Positions 26,118-34,008 of a stretch of 64,000 nucleotides of DNA are shown piece after piece. The DNA lies in the NCBI GenBank assembly GCA_963767715.1, contig CAVYFA010000009.1, forward strand, positions 434,001 to 498,000. Direction: 5' to 3'. Source of the stretch: CAVSXS01 sp963767715 (GTDB lineage: Bacteria > Chloroflexota > Ktedonobacteria > Ktedonobacterales > Ktedonobacteraceae). The stretch's first letter is position 1, and the number at the start of each line of letters is the position of its first letter. A model generated the notes under the pieces. It had not been told where the DNA came from and ran no database searches. It saw only the letters and a program-made list of their open reading frames with translations. The position numbers and the translations under genes are program-made.

Positions 26118-26744
26118 TTATCCCTTAACGCTCTGTACTATGCGAAGAAAGTAGTCATGGAACCGCGCGTCCCTATGGCCGTCGACCTGGGCTAACTCCG
26201 GATGAAATGCCGTGCCAAGCAGGTGCCCTTCACGGACGGCGACGATTGTTCCATCGTCGAGGCTTGCCAGCACCTCCACCTGCGGCCCTACCTCCTCGAT
26301 AGAGGGGCCGCGAATGAAGACTGCGTGGAATGGCGTTTCTCCCAGTACCGGCACAGAGAGATCAGTTTCAAAACTTTCTCGCTGACTGCCAAACGTATTA
26401 CGACGAACGCGAATGTGCATGGAGGCCAGCAGTGGCTGACCCGCGAGCGCGTTATCTGTCTCACTCGCCAGTAAGATCAATCCTGCGCATGTTCCCCAGA
26501 CGGGGAAACCTTCCCGAATCTTCTGTTGCAGCGGTTCCCGCAACCCATACAACTTCATCAACTTGCCAATGGCGGTACTTTCACCACCTGGTAGTATTAT
26601 ACCATTTAAATCGGCTAAATGCTTAGGTAGGCGTACCGCAATTCCTTCGACTCCCACATCGGCCAGGGCCTTGATATGGGCCTCGAAATCACCCTGCAAT
26701 GCTAAGACGCCGATGCGTATCTTTTTTGGGGTATTTGTATCCAT
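26118..26744 (-). CDS. pdxT: Pyridoxal 5'-phosphate synthase glutaminase subunit PdxT
   Basis: 208 residues of class I amidotransferase type. It has the oxyanion motif LPGGEST, the nucleophile Cys86 in WGTCAGLILLA, and the His-Glu pair in TAFHPEL. It hydrolyses glutamine and passes ammonia to PdxS in the 12+12 PLP synthase complex. It lies downstream of pdxS on the same strand, separated by about 120 bp that contain a perfect 66-bp palindrome. The pair is therefore an operon with a possible attenuation or processing site. Confidence 0.95.
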   Translation of the reverse strand: MDTNTPKKIRIGVLALQGDFEAHIKALADVGVEGIAVRLPKHLADLNGIILPGGESTAIGKLMKLYGLREPLQQKIREGFPVWGTCAGLILLASETDNALAGQPLLASMHIRVRRNTFGSQRESFETDLSVPVLGETPFHAVFIRGPSIEEVGPQVEVLASLDDGTIVAVREGHLLGTAFHPELAQVDGHRDARFHDYFLRIVQSVKG

Positions 26745-26793
26745 AAGTTATCCACCGATTAGATTAACAAGCTACCCAGAAGCAATATTCCAG

Positions 26794-26859
26794 TATCAAC
26801 AGGCGATAATTGGCAGGGCAACCCGCGCGGGTTGCCCTGCCAATTATCGCCTGTTGATA
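26794..26859. terminator. Perfect 66-bp palindrome between pdxS and pdxT
   Basis: Two 33-base arms without mismatch, centred on ACCCGC|GCGGGT. Transcription from pdxS must pass it to reach pdxT. There is no clear T-tract, so it may act as an RNA stabiliser or a partial terminator that lowers pdxT expression. Confidence 0.7.
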
Positions 26860-26863
26860 GCTA

Positions 26864-27751
26864 TTACCACCCGCGCCGCGCCATTTGTTCCGATTCGGGG
26901 AGCTTATCGAGGTTGATGCCGACCATCGGCTCGCCGAGGTTACGCGAGACCTGCGCGATGATGTCGGGGTCCTGGAAGTGCGTCGTGGCCTGCACAATGG
27001 CCCTCGCTCGTTTGTACGGATCGCCCGACTTGAAGATGCCCGAGCCGACGAAAACGCCTTCCGCGCCCAAGCGCATCATCAGCGCGGCATCGGCGGGGGT
27101 TGCGCAGCCGCCGGCCGAGAAGTTGACGACCGGCAGTTTGCCCGTGCGCGCGACCTCCCGCACCAGCTCATACGGCGCGCCGAGGTCCTTCGCCTCCGTC
27201 ATGAGTTCCTCTTCGGGCAGCACCTGCAGGCGGCGAATACCGTCCATGACGGCGCGGATGTGGCGCACCGCCTCGACGATATTGCCGGAGCCGGCCTCGC
27301 CCTTCGTGCGGATCATCGCCGCGCCCTCGCCGATGCGCCGCAGGGCCTCGCCCAGGTCGCGCGCTCCACACACGAACGGCACGTTGAAAAGGTGCTTGTT
27401 GACGTGAAAGTGCTCATCGGCCGGCGTGAGCACCTCCGACTCGTCAATGCAGTCCACCCCGATGGCCTGGAGTATCTCCGCCTCCACGAAATGGCCGATG
27501 CGGCACTTGGCCATCACAGGGATAGTCACGGCCTCTTTGATCTGAATAATCAGCTCGGGATCGCTCATACGCGCCACGCCGCCCTGCGCGCGAATATCGG
27601 CCGGCACGCGCTCCAGCGCCATAACTGCAGATGCCCCGGCATCCTCCGCGATGCGCGCCTGCTCTGCGTTCACGACATCGCAAATCACGCCGCCCTTGAG
27701 CATCTCTGGAAAATTTCGCTTAACCTGTATCGTTCCTGTCTGCTTCTGCAT
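26864..27751 (-). CDS. pdxS: Pyridoxal 5'-phosphate synthase lyase subunit PdxS
   Basis: 295 residues from ATG 27751, chosen because CAGGAGAGAA precedes it and family members begin close to QTGTIQVKRNFPEMLKGG. The Schiff-base lysine lies in PVMAKCRIGH (K82). The second active lysine is in MIRTKGEAGSGN, and the phosphate loop is VNFSAGGCATPADAALM. It builds PLP from ribose 5-phosphate, glyceraldehyde 3-phosphate and the ammonia from PdxT. Length and motifs are complete. Confidence 0.95.
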   Translation of the reverse strand: MQKQTGTIQVKRNFPEMLKGGVICDVVNAEQARIAEDAGASAVMALERVPADIRAQGGVARMSDPELIIQIKEAVTIPVMAKCRIGHFVEAEILQAIGVDCIDESEVLTPADEHFHVNKHLFNVPFVCGARDLGEALRRIGEGAAMIRTKGEAGSGNIVEAVRHIRAVMDGIRRLQVLPEEELMTEAKDLGAPYELVREVARTGKLPVVNFSAGGCATPADAALMMRLGAEGVFVGSGIFKSGDPYKRARAIVQATTHFQDPDIIAQVSRNLGEPMVGINLDKLPESEQMARRGW

Positions 27752-27910
27752 GACTGATTCTCTCCTGAGAAAATGGGGGTGAGCATTGAAATCCTTAGTG
27801 TCATACTTATCATATTGGATGGCCTGGCTGCTACAGCCAAGTAACAACTGGCATGCCAGCCATCCGACATGTTATTATGAACTTCACGGAGATACTTCGG
27901 ATACCGTCCC

Positions 27911-28008
27911 GTAGGGGCCGATTATGCATATTGACGAATTCTTGCGGACATCCTACCCCCCACCCCGGGCCGATAAATCGGCGGTGCGCACGATAAATCG
28001 GCGCCTAC
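27911..28008. repeat. REP-like elements of the GATAAATCGGC family
   Basis: The spacer 27848-28077 holds no gene. It carries GTAGGGGCCGATTA at 27911 and a paired element at about 27966-28008 in which GCCGATAAATCGGC and CGATAAATCGGCGCCTAC are separated by a short GC-rich spacer. The same element recurs at 33780, 54078 and 62463. Confidence 0.75.
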
Positions 28009-28077
28009 CGAGGGCCGGATGAATGTTTCGAAGTTCATCGCTGGAAGATGTAGCAGGCCGGATGATTTTTTCGAGGT

Positions 28078-28395
28078 TTATCGCTGGAAGATGTAGCGGG
28101 CCGGATGCCTGGGATCAAGACGAATGCCTACCAACTGGCCTGGCTGATAGCCCATATCGAGACGAAAGCCCTTAAACGTCAACCGGCGTCCGGTTCGTGG
28201 GTCGGTCCAACTGGCGATGAGCTGGCAGGTTTGATGCTCGATATTGTCCCTTATCACCTGGGTAATGAGCGCACTCACATCAATCCCGTATGCCTTGAGC
28301 CGCTTGTGCGTTAAGATACGAAACCCGACGTAGCCAACGATCAGCACCAGGAGCGCTCCTGTCAAAGTTAAATCGAGAATGACGATCGGAGCCAT
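28078..28395 (-). CDS. Small membrane protein with DUF3592-like C-terminal domain
   Basis: 105 residues from ATG 28395, chosen because GGAAAGGA precedes it. Upstream in-frame starts lack a ribosome site. One N-terminal helix (LTGALLVLIVGYVGFRIL) is followed by a small beta domain (VSALITQV, LIASWTDPRTGRRLTF, GQLVGIRLDPRHPARYIF). The pattern of a membrane helix followed by variable strands ending in V-x-V-DP resembles DUF3592. The last codons and stop are duplicated once downstream (28023-28062). Function unknown. Confidence 0.65.
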   Translation of the reverse strand: MAPIVILDLTLTGALLVLIVGYVGFRILTHKRLKAYGIDVSALITQVIRDNIEHQTCQLIASWTDPRTGRRLTFKGFRLDMGYQPGQLVGIRLDPRHPARYIFQR

Positions 28396-28638
28396 GGGCC
28401 TTTCCTTTCCAGACCAACGAACAGTCTCACGTTCCGGAACCAAAACCCACGACTCTCTGCGTTGAAGACGCACCAGTTCGCGATACTGGTTGTCCGGACA
28501 TTCCTGTTTCTCTGCGACTGCCCAAAACGAGATATGTTGCAAGGATAAGCAGAAGAAATCACAAACGGGTCACAAAGCGCCCACGAAGCATCACAGTGCG
28601 ATCACAAAATTACTCCGCCACGTGTTCAGGAAGGATTG

Positions 28639-29124
28639 TTATGTCAGCAGGTTCAAACTCAGCCTCAGCGCCAGGTCAACCTTGCCCAATTCCTCGCTCG
28701 TGATCGCTCCCCTCCGGCGCAGCAAGCGCGACTTCTCGATGGTCATCACCTGCTCGCACTTCACGTCCGTGTAGTCGGTCAGACCGTTTTCGCTCGTGGG
28801 GGCGATGCGCACGTGCAAGGACAGTACGCGCTCCGTGCGGCTCATCGAGGCAACCACCGTCAGAGGATAAGTTGGAGAGGCATTGCCGTTGTCGTTCTGG
28901 ATAATCAAAGCGGGGCGTGTTCCCTGCTGTTCGGCGCCTCGACCGGGTGACCAGTTCACATCCCAGATTTCACCTCTCCTGGGACTCGGGGGAACGGACG
29001 GCGCGGGTGACGGAGAAATACCCGGCACGGTGGCTGCCGGCGACGCCTGTGCGGGTTGTCGTGCATCGTTCTGCTGGGGGCTTGGCGTCGTGGATGGTGA
29101 TGATGCCTTCGCCTCACTATTCAT
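28639..29124 (-). CDS. MazF/PemK family toxin endoribonuclease
   Basis: 161 residues. A Pro/Ser/Ala-rich leader (1-48) precedes the toxin domain: RRGEIWDVNWSPGRGAEQQG, RPALIIQNDNGN, PLTVVASMS and DYTDVKCEQVMTIEK. This is the PemK/MazF fold, an mRNA interferase that cuts single-stranded RNA at short motifs. The extra leader is unusual for the family. The gene starts 11 bp after the end of an antitoxin-like gene on the same strand, the usual antitoxin-toxin order. Confidence 0.88.
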   Translation of the reverse strand: MNSEAKASSPSTTPSPQQNDARQPAQASPAATVPGISPSPAPSVPPSPRRGEIWDVNWSPGRGAEQQGTRPALIIQNDNGNASPTYPLTVVASMSRTERVLSLHVRIAPTSENGLTDYTDVKCEQVMTIEKSRLLRRRGAITSEELGKVDLALRLSLNLLT

Positions 29125-29135
29125 GTATACTTATC

Positions 29136-29462
29136 CTACGCAAACATACCTTCTTGAGCGGCAACAAAAAAGAAGCGCGCGTCTTGCAGAGTTTCTGGCA
29201 GGGAACCGAGATAGGCGTAGGCTTCATCGAGAGAGGAACTGAGAGAAGAGAGATCACGTTCGCGTTTTTGAATGAGGGCTGCTCGCAACTGTTCGTAGTT
29301 ATCCTGGCGCATCAGGTCCATAATTGTTTCAACTACATCGCCCAGCGGGAATTCCATCTCGGCGGCCAGGGTCTTGAGTTCTTTATGCTGGGTTGAGGGG
29401 ATCTGTATCGACTTGCGGACGAGGTTCTCGTGACGGTAAAAGTCAGGCTGCGCAACTGCCAT
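29136..29462 (-). CDS. Probable antitoxin of the MazF pair
   Basis: 108 residues from ATG 29462, with CAGGAGGCAG upstream. The N-terminal half (NLVRKSIQIPSTQHKELKTL) looks like a ribbon-helix-helix or similar short DNA-binding segment. The C-terminal half is a charged helix pair (ALIQKRERDLSSLSSSLDEA) that could wrap the toxin. The assignment rests mostly on position: it is immediately upstream of the mazF-like gene and in the same operon. The pair probably represses its own promoter. Confidence 0.65.
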   Translation of the reverse strand: MAVAQPDFYRHENLVRKSIQIPSTQHKELKTLAAEMEFPLGDVVETIMDLMRQDNYEQLRAALIQKRERDLSSLSSSLDEAYAYLGSLPETLQDARFFFVAAQEGMFA

Positions 29463-29603
29463 AAATCTGCCTCCTGTAGCTTGCACAGAGCTTGCACATT
29501 TTTGTCATATTGGTGTCTTCTCCTATTGTAAACGGTGACCGCTCAAAAGTCAATGAAAATAGGATTGTATAAAATTCCAAAATTCCAAAAAGGTAAAAAA
29601 GCC

Positions 29604-30038
29604 TTACTTGCGCGCCAGTGACAATACCTCGATCACCACCACGATTGCCAGGCTCACGAGGGCCGTGAAGATGCTCCAGCTTTGCAGGGCGCGCAGCAGC
29701 AGATTGAAGACGATCAGCAGGGCCAGCAGCACGCCCTGGCGCAGCGCATGACGCACGGTGGTGCGATAGAGCCGCGGTGAAATAAAGCGCAGGCCGATGA
29801 CGTAAGCCAGGGGGGTAAAAGTGCTGGTGAGGGCCACATCGAGCAGGATAAAGAAGGCTGCGAAGGCTATCACACCCTGCGGTGGCACGAAGCGCGCGTA
29901 GAGCAACAGCGCGGCCCATGCAAGCGGGGCGACCAGCGCCAGAATGGAGAGCGCGGTGCGGCCGGTGATGCGCGACCGGCGCCTGGGCTGCGGAATAGAG
30001 GGCGTGCTTTGTATGTTCTGTGAATTCCGTATGTTCAT
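29604..30038 (-). CDS. Small integral membrane protein
   Basis: 144 residues with a polar, Arg-rich N-terminus (PQPRRRSRITGRTA) and four predicted hydrophobic helices (ALSILALVAPLAWAALLL, VIAFAAFFILLDVAL, LLALLIVFNLLL, IFTALVSLAIVVVIEVL). Its start overlaps the stop of the HerA-type ATPase by 4 bp (ATGA), so translation is coupled. The function is unknown. Close coupling to a HerA ATPase may mean a membrane partner in the same system. Confidence 0.7.
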   Translation of the reverse strand: MNIRNSQNIQSTPSIPQPRRRSRITGRTALSILALVAPLAWAALLLYARFVPPQGVIAFAAFFILLDVALTSTFTPLAYVIGLRFISPRLYRTTVRHALRQGVLLALLIVFNLLLRALQSWSIFTALVSLAIVVVIEVLSLARK

Positions 30039-31774
30039 TTCATTAGCTTAAAGCTGCGATCTCCATTCAAGGGCGCTTCGTGGCGGCGGCGGCTCTCCTC
30101 GGCCTCCGGGCTGAAGTGCTTCTGCCAGATTTCCGGCGCGTCCTTGCTCTCGCCGCCGTGCTGCGTGATGCGCGGGCGTACGCGGCAGATCACCGGTGTG
30201 TTGACGGCCGCCCCTGCGATAATGACCTGGCCCTTGGACAGCGCGGGCAGATTGTCCAGCAGGTCACGCCCTACGCCTTCGATGGCGGCCGCCACGCTCT
30301 TCTGGTCGATTTCGTTGACGATACGCATGATGCACTGCGTCTGGCACTGGCTCAGCACGTCCGCGTCCAGCTTGCCCGGTCGCTGACTGATTAAACCGAC
30401 GCCTATGCCGAATTTGCGCCCCTCGGCCAGCACCTGCTTGAGGATGGCCGTCGAGACCACCTCGGCCCCGCCGGGGGCAAAGTGATGCGCCTCCTCGATC
30501 AGGACGAAGGCGGGATACGGCAGGTACGACTCGCCGGAATGCACCTTGCCGCGCTCGGTATCCATACGCGCCTTGTTCAGGCGGCGCAGCAGCGTGGCAA
30601 CCACCACCTGCTGGTCGCGCTCATCGATCTCGTTGAGCGGGAGGACGGTGCACTGCCCCGGCTTGAAGATCTCCGGCAGGTCGAGGTGCTGGATATCGTC
30701 GAAGGTGAAGTTATCGACGAAGCGCTGCTCGATGCGCCACGTCAGCGCGTGCACCGTGCTGGAGTCGTCGGCGCCCTCACTATCCTCGTCGCCCTTCTGC
30801 TTTGAGACGGCTTTGACCGCATTGATAAGGTCCTGCGCACCCCAGGGCGTTCCGCGCTTCTGCTCCCTCACGCGCCGCAGGGCGCGGCTGAGCAGGTGCT
30901 GCTGCTTCTCGGTCATCTCCGGCAGCAGGTGGCGCATATCGCCCATATCCAGCGAGGAGATGCGCACCTTGACCTGCTCTGGCTTGTAGACGCGCACGAC
31001 GGGCTGGTAGGCCGGGCGGCGGCCCTCCGCCGCCTCGCGGAACTGTGGGAAGTTGGGAAGCTGGTCGAGCGTGCCGTATTCGCCGTGCGGGTCGATAATC
31101 AGCACGCAGGCCTTGTTGTATGGCTGCATCAGCTCTTCGATGAGGACGCTGGCTAGATAGCTTTTGCCCGCGCCGGTGCTGGCGATGATGGCGAGGTGCG
31201 TGCTGACCACATCTTTGACGGAGAGTACTACCGGCACGGCATCCGGCTTGCGAGTCAGTAGCGAGCCGACGGTGGCCGACCCCGGCTCGTGCGCGTGCCT
31301 ACGGCTGAGGATATTTTCCAGCATCAGGTCATCGGCGAGGAAGATCTGTTTGCCCGACTGCGGCGGTATCCAGGGATTGATGAACGAGGCCGAGGGCGCG
31401 TCGTAGTAGCCCATAATGGCGACGTGCAGCTCGAAAAGCTCGTTGGCGTGCGCGTCAAAGCCGACCATGGCCGCGACCTGCGACGGCGAAATCTCCGGCT
31501 CGGCCAGGAAGGTGTCAGGGTAGAGCTGCAGCGGCACGCGCTTGAGAATACGTCCCAGCACTCGCCGGGTGGCCGCCGTGGTTGCCATACCGGTGCCATT
31601 CGCCGCCGCTAGCGTGCCATCAGGGTCATCCAGTTCATAGTAGACATATTCGCCGTTCTTCAATTCCTGCGCGTCATCACGCGAGACGAAGGTGTATTCA
31701 TGCGTGCTTTCGCCTGGCCCTTTTGTGATGCCCACTGCCTGGGGGCGCTGGCTTACACCGGTGATATCGAGCAT
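30035..31774 (-). CDS. HerA-type hexameric ATPase/DNA translocase (DUF87)
   Basis: 579 residues. An N-terminal beta region (1-180, HAS-barrel-like) precedes the FtsK/HerA core, with Walker A ASTGAGKSYLA at about 198-208, Walker B CVLIIDPHGEYG, an FVLIEEAHHFAPGG segment, and sensor/arginine region LISQRPGKLDADVLSQCQTQ. In archaea HerA works with the nuclease NurA in end resection. In bacteria HerA-like ATPases also form phage-defence complexes with Sir2 or other partners. Here the gene lies between a conserved unknown gene and a small membrane protein. No nuclease motif is apparent in the partners. Confidence 0.85.
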   Translation of the reverse strand: MLDITGVSQRPQAVGITKGPGESTHEYTFVSRDDAQELKNGEYVYYELDDPDGTLAAANGTGMATTAATRRVLGRILKRVPLQLYPDTFLAEPEISPSQVAAMVGFDAHANELFELHVAIMGYYDAPSASFINPWIPPQSGKQIFLADDLMLENILSRRHAHEPGSATVGSLLTRKPDAVPVVLSVKDVVSTHLAIIASTGAGKSYLASVLIEELMQPYNKACVLIIDPHGEYGTLDQLPNFPQFREAAEGRRPAYQPVVRVYKPEQVKVRISSLDMGDMRHLLPEMTEKQQHLLSRALRRVREQKRGTPWGAQDLINAVKAVSKQKGDEDSEGADDSSTVHALTWRIEQRFVDNFTFDDIQHLDLPEIFKPGQCTVLPLNEIDERDQQVVVATLLRRLNKARMDTERGKVHSGESYLPYPAFVLIEEAHHFAPGGAEVVSTAILKQVLAEGRKFGIGVGLISQRPGKLDADVLSQCQTQCIMRIVNEIDQKSVAAAIEGVGRDLLDNLPALSKGQVIIAGAAVNTPVICRVRPRITQHGGESKDAPEIWQKHFSPEAEESRRRHEAPLNGDRSFKLMK

Positions 31775-31788
31775 CGTCGCGGGCCTCC

Positions 31789-32538
31789 TTACCCTGTGGT
31801 TTCCACTTTGAGCCGCCAGGCAAAGTTACGTTTGACAATCGAGAGCACTTTGAGGTTTTCGGGAAAGAGCAGCTCCAACTGTTCGATGATACGCAGCGTC
31901 ACCAACGGCAGAAGGCTGTTGGGCTGAGCGATGATGTGCGGGATGTAGCCCATGTGCAGGTATGGCCCTCGTGGCTGAATCTCCTGCTGCGCTGCCCTGC
32001 CGTTCTGCCCTTCCTTCCCTTCACGCTCTTCCCGCGCCCGGTCGCTGAAATAGTGAAAAGCCCGTACCTCCTCGTCGGTCATGATCTCGACATCGCTGCC
32101 AAGTTCCAGCGAGGGCAATGGGACGCCGTGCATGACCGAGAGAATTTCCGGCTTCCCCGCCGGGACGATACGCTGCTCGATCATACCCAGCACCATAATA
32201 TAGATCAGGATGGCCCGCTCGGAAATATAGTCTGGCGAGAACAGCTCCACCTGGGTCTCATTCGAGAGGCGCGGCCCCAGCGAACCAAACTCTGGATTGA
32301 CCAGGATCGTATCGTAAATCACGCCCACCGCGTATGTCTGCGGCTCCGTGCTTTTCCCCAGAGCGGCCATGATCCTCGCGTCGTGGTCATCGCCCTTCTC
32401 GGAACGCAGCGCGATGCGCACGAAGCGCCCGAAGGCGTAGTCCGCCGGGGCAGGCTCTTGCTCTACCTCGCGTGGGCCATAAATATGACAGACGTAATTG
32501 ATGTGCGAGTACGATTTGACAATTTTGCCGATCTCCAT
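31789..32538 (-). CDS. HerA-associated conserved protein, family not recognised
   Basis: 249 residues from ATG 32538 (MEIGKIVKSYSHINYVCHIYG), chosen because GAGGGG precedes it. Upstream frame is derived from a REP-like sequence. The N-terminal half forms a beta-rich module (YAFGRFVRIALRS, YAVGVIYDTILVNPEFG) and the C-terminal half is helical (RAILIYIMVLGMIEQ, LLPLVTLRIIEQLELLF). It ends 14 bp before the HerA-type gene. I infer that it is a dedicated partner, possibly an adaptor rather than a NurA nuclease, since no D-x-D or E-x-K set stands out. Confidence 0.65.
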   Translation of the reverse strand: MEIGKIVKSYSHINYVCHIYGPREVEQEPAPADYAFGRFVRIALRSEKGDDHDARIMAALGKSTEPQTYAVGVIYDTILVNPEFGSLGPRLSNETQVELFSPDYISERAILIYIMVLGMIEQRIVPAGKPEILSVMHGVPLPSLELGSDVEIMTDEEVRAFHYFSDRAREEREGKEGQNGRAAQQEIQPRGPYLHMGYIPHIIAQPNSLLPLVTLRIIEQLELLFPENLKVLSIVKRNFAWRLKVETTG

Positions 32539-32803
32539 CGCGTACCCCTCTACGATTGCTACAGGTGATACAAGTCCCCGCCGCTCATAATAGACGTAAG
32601 GGCGACCGCAAGGGTCCCCACCACTCATCCTCTTCACCCCCGCCCCTACAATGAACGGGCAGGAGAGGATGTTCTGTAGTCAACAAAATTAGAACAGGTT
32701 TCTGTTGCAGGCATTATAGCATAGGTTGTCCCATGCCTTGAATACCCTGTAGTATGGCTCTCTCACCTTCATATTCTTTAAACCTGTTTTCAAACGGAAA
32801 TAG

Positions 32804-32846
32804 AAGGGCGGCCAGGATAAGGAACAACCTATCCTGACCGCCCTTT
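32804..32846. terminator. Hairpin downstream of a minus-strand membrane protein gene
   Basis: Arms AAGGGCGGCCAGGATAAGG and CCTATCCTGACCGCCCTTT pair with few mismatches around a 5-base loop. It lies just past the stop of the gene at 32862-33515 and probably ends its transcript. Confidence 0.6.
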
Positions 32847-32861
32847 ACGCAGGTTTCTGTA

Positions 32862-33515
32862 TTATCTTTTGCTTCCCCCCATCCACAATAGAGCACCCAT
32901 CCATATGTACCACAGCGGGCTGGCGATAAAGCCGGCCAAACCGCCATCCACCGTGATCAACGGACTCTTTGGATCGAGGACGATCAGGCGGCCAAGGTAG
33001 AGCACGACCAGCATGATCCCCAGCAAATAGCCCAGGTAGCTCAGCCAGCGCGACATGCCGCTGCGCCCGATCAGCCAGGCGAAGCCGAAGGAGCCGAGCC
33101 CGGCGATGCCGAAGGTCAGCAGACCGCGCGGATCGATGGAACTTGGCAGGCCGGCAATCGCATTCACCACGCTGCTGCTCGCGGGAGGGTTGATGTAGTT
33201 CGCCAGGTCGTAGCCGCCATGAATGAGCGCCCCCAGGCCACCTACGATGCCCAGTATCCAGGCCAGGCTCGCGATGGTGGCATCGGCCTCTTTTACGCGG
33301 TTGTACAGGCCGGTCAGCGCGACGGTAGTCAACAGTCCGCCCAACATCAGGAACAGGTCGATGAGCAGATTATTTTTTATAACGATAAACGAGACCGAGT
33401 AGAGCAGGCCGGCGATCCCGGCCAACATCGCGCATAGGCCGGCAAAACGCTCGCTCGCCTGCGCCGTGCTTACGCTTTGGACACCTGTAGTCGAATGGGT
33501 TGATTGAGTTGCCAT
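32862..33515 (-). CDS. Integral membrane protein (DUF4386-like)
   Basis: 217 residues from ATG 33515, with AAAGGAGGGT upstream. Six hydrophobic helices are visible (GLCAMLAGIAGLLYSVSF, LLIDLFLMLGGLLTTVALTG, ASLAWILGIVGGLGALI, GLLTFGIAGLGSFGFAWLI, YLGYLLGIMLVVLYLGRL, FIASPLWYIWMGALLW). The layout resembles DUF4386-type four- to seven-helix proteins, but the match is only by look. A terminator hairpin follows. No operon partner is evident. Confidence 0.65.
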   Translation of the reverse strand: MATQSTHSTTGVQSVSTAQASERFAGLCAMLAGIAGLLYSVSFIVIKNNLLIDLFLMLGGLLTTVALTGLYNRVKEADATIASLAWILGIVGGLGALIHGGYDLANYINPPASSSVVNAIAGLPSSIDPRGLLTFGIAGLGSFGFAWLIGRSGMSRWLSYLGYLLGIMLVVLYLGRLIVLDPKSPLITVDGGLAGFIASPLWYIWMGALLWMGGSKR

Positions 33516-33542
33516 AGAAAAGACCCTCCTTTGAATAAGCAA

Positions 33543-34008
33543 TATATGCCTCTTTTATCCTCCTGTACGGAGACAAGAGGAAAGCAGATCATTCGCTTCT
33601 TCCCTGGACCAGTAGGGGCGCGATTCATCGCGTCCGGGGAGCCAGACGCGCGGCATGAGGGCGCGATGAATCGCGCCCCTACAAAGGGGTACGCATGTAT
33701 TCGTTAATGGGCATTATCGCGGCCACCGGTGATTATGCAGATTACGAATAAAAGCGGATAACATTTCATCCAGCGGACGGGCCGATAAATCGGCGGTGGC
33801 CGCGATAAATCGGGCCCTACTTGGGTGATACATGGGGTCTTACCGATGGCCGGATCAAATTGTTAATAGGCATTATCGGCCAGATCATCCTCCACAAATC
33901 CTATGCACCATTTAGTACGCACCCATCCGGGCATACATAAAGAGAGCGTATGCTATACTATGCGATAAATAGCCGCTACTTACAGAAAAAAACACTGCAG
34001 GAGTCTTT
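33543..34008. repeat. Repeat-filled spacer with two palindromic elements
   Basis: No gene is seen. GTAGGGGCGCGATTCATCGCG (33612-33632) and its exact reverse complement (33662-33682) form a hairpin with 21-base arms. A REP of the GATAAATCGG family lies at 33780-33820. Phrases such as AATGGGCATTATCG recur at 33707 and 33861 and elsewhere in the window. Confidence 0.75.

Noticed and set aside
26740..26760. TTATCCACC near pdxT as a DnaA box and origin
   Set aside because: A single imperfect box without a cluster or AT-rich unwinding region is not evidence of an origin.
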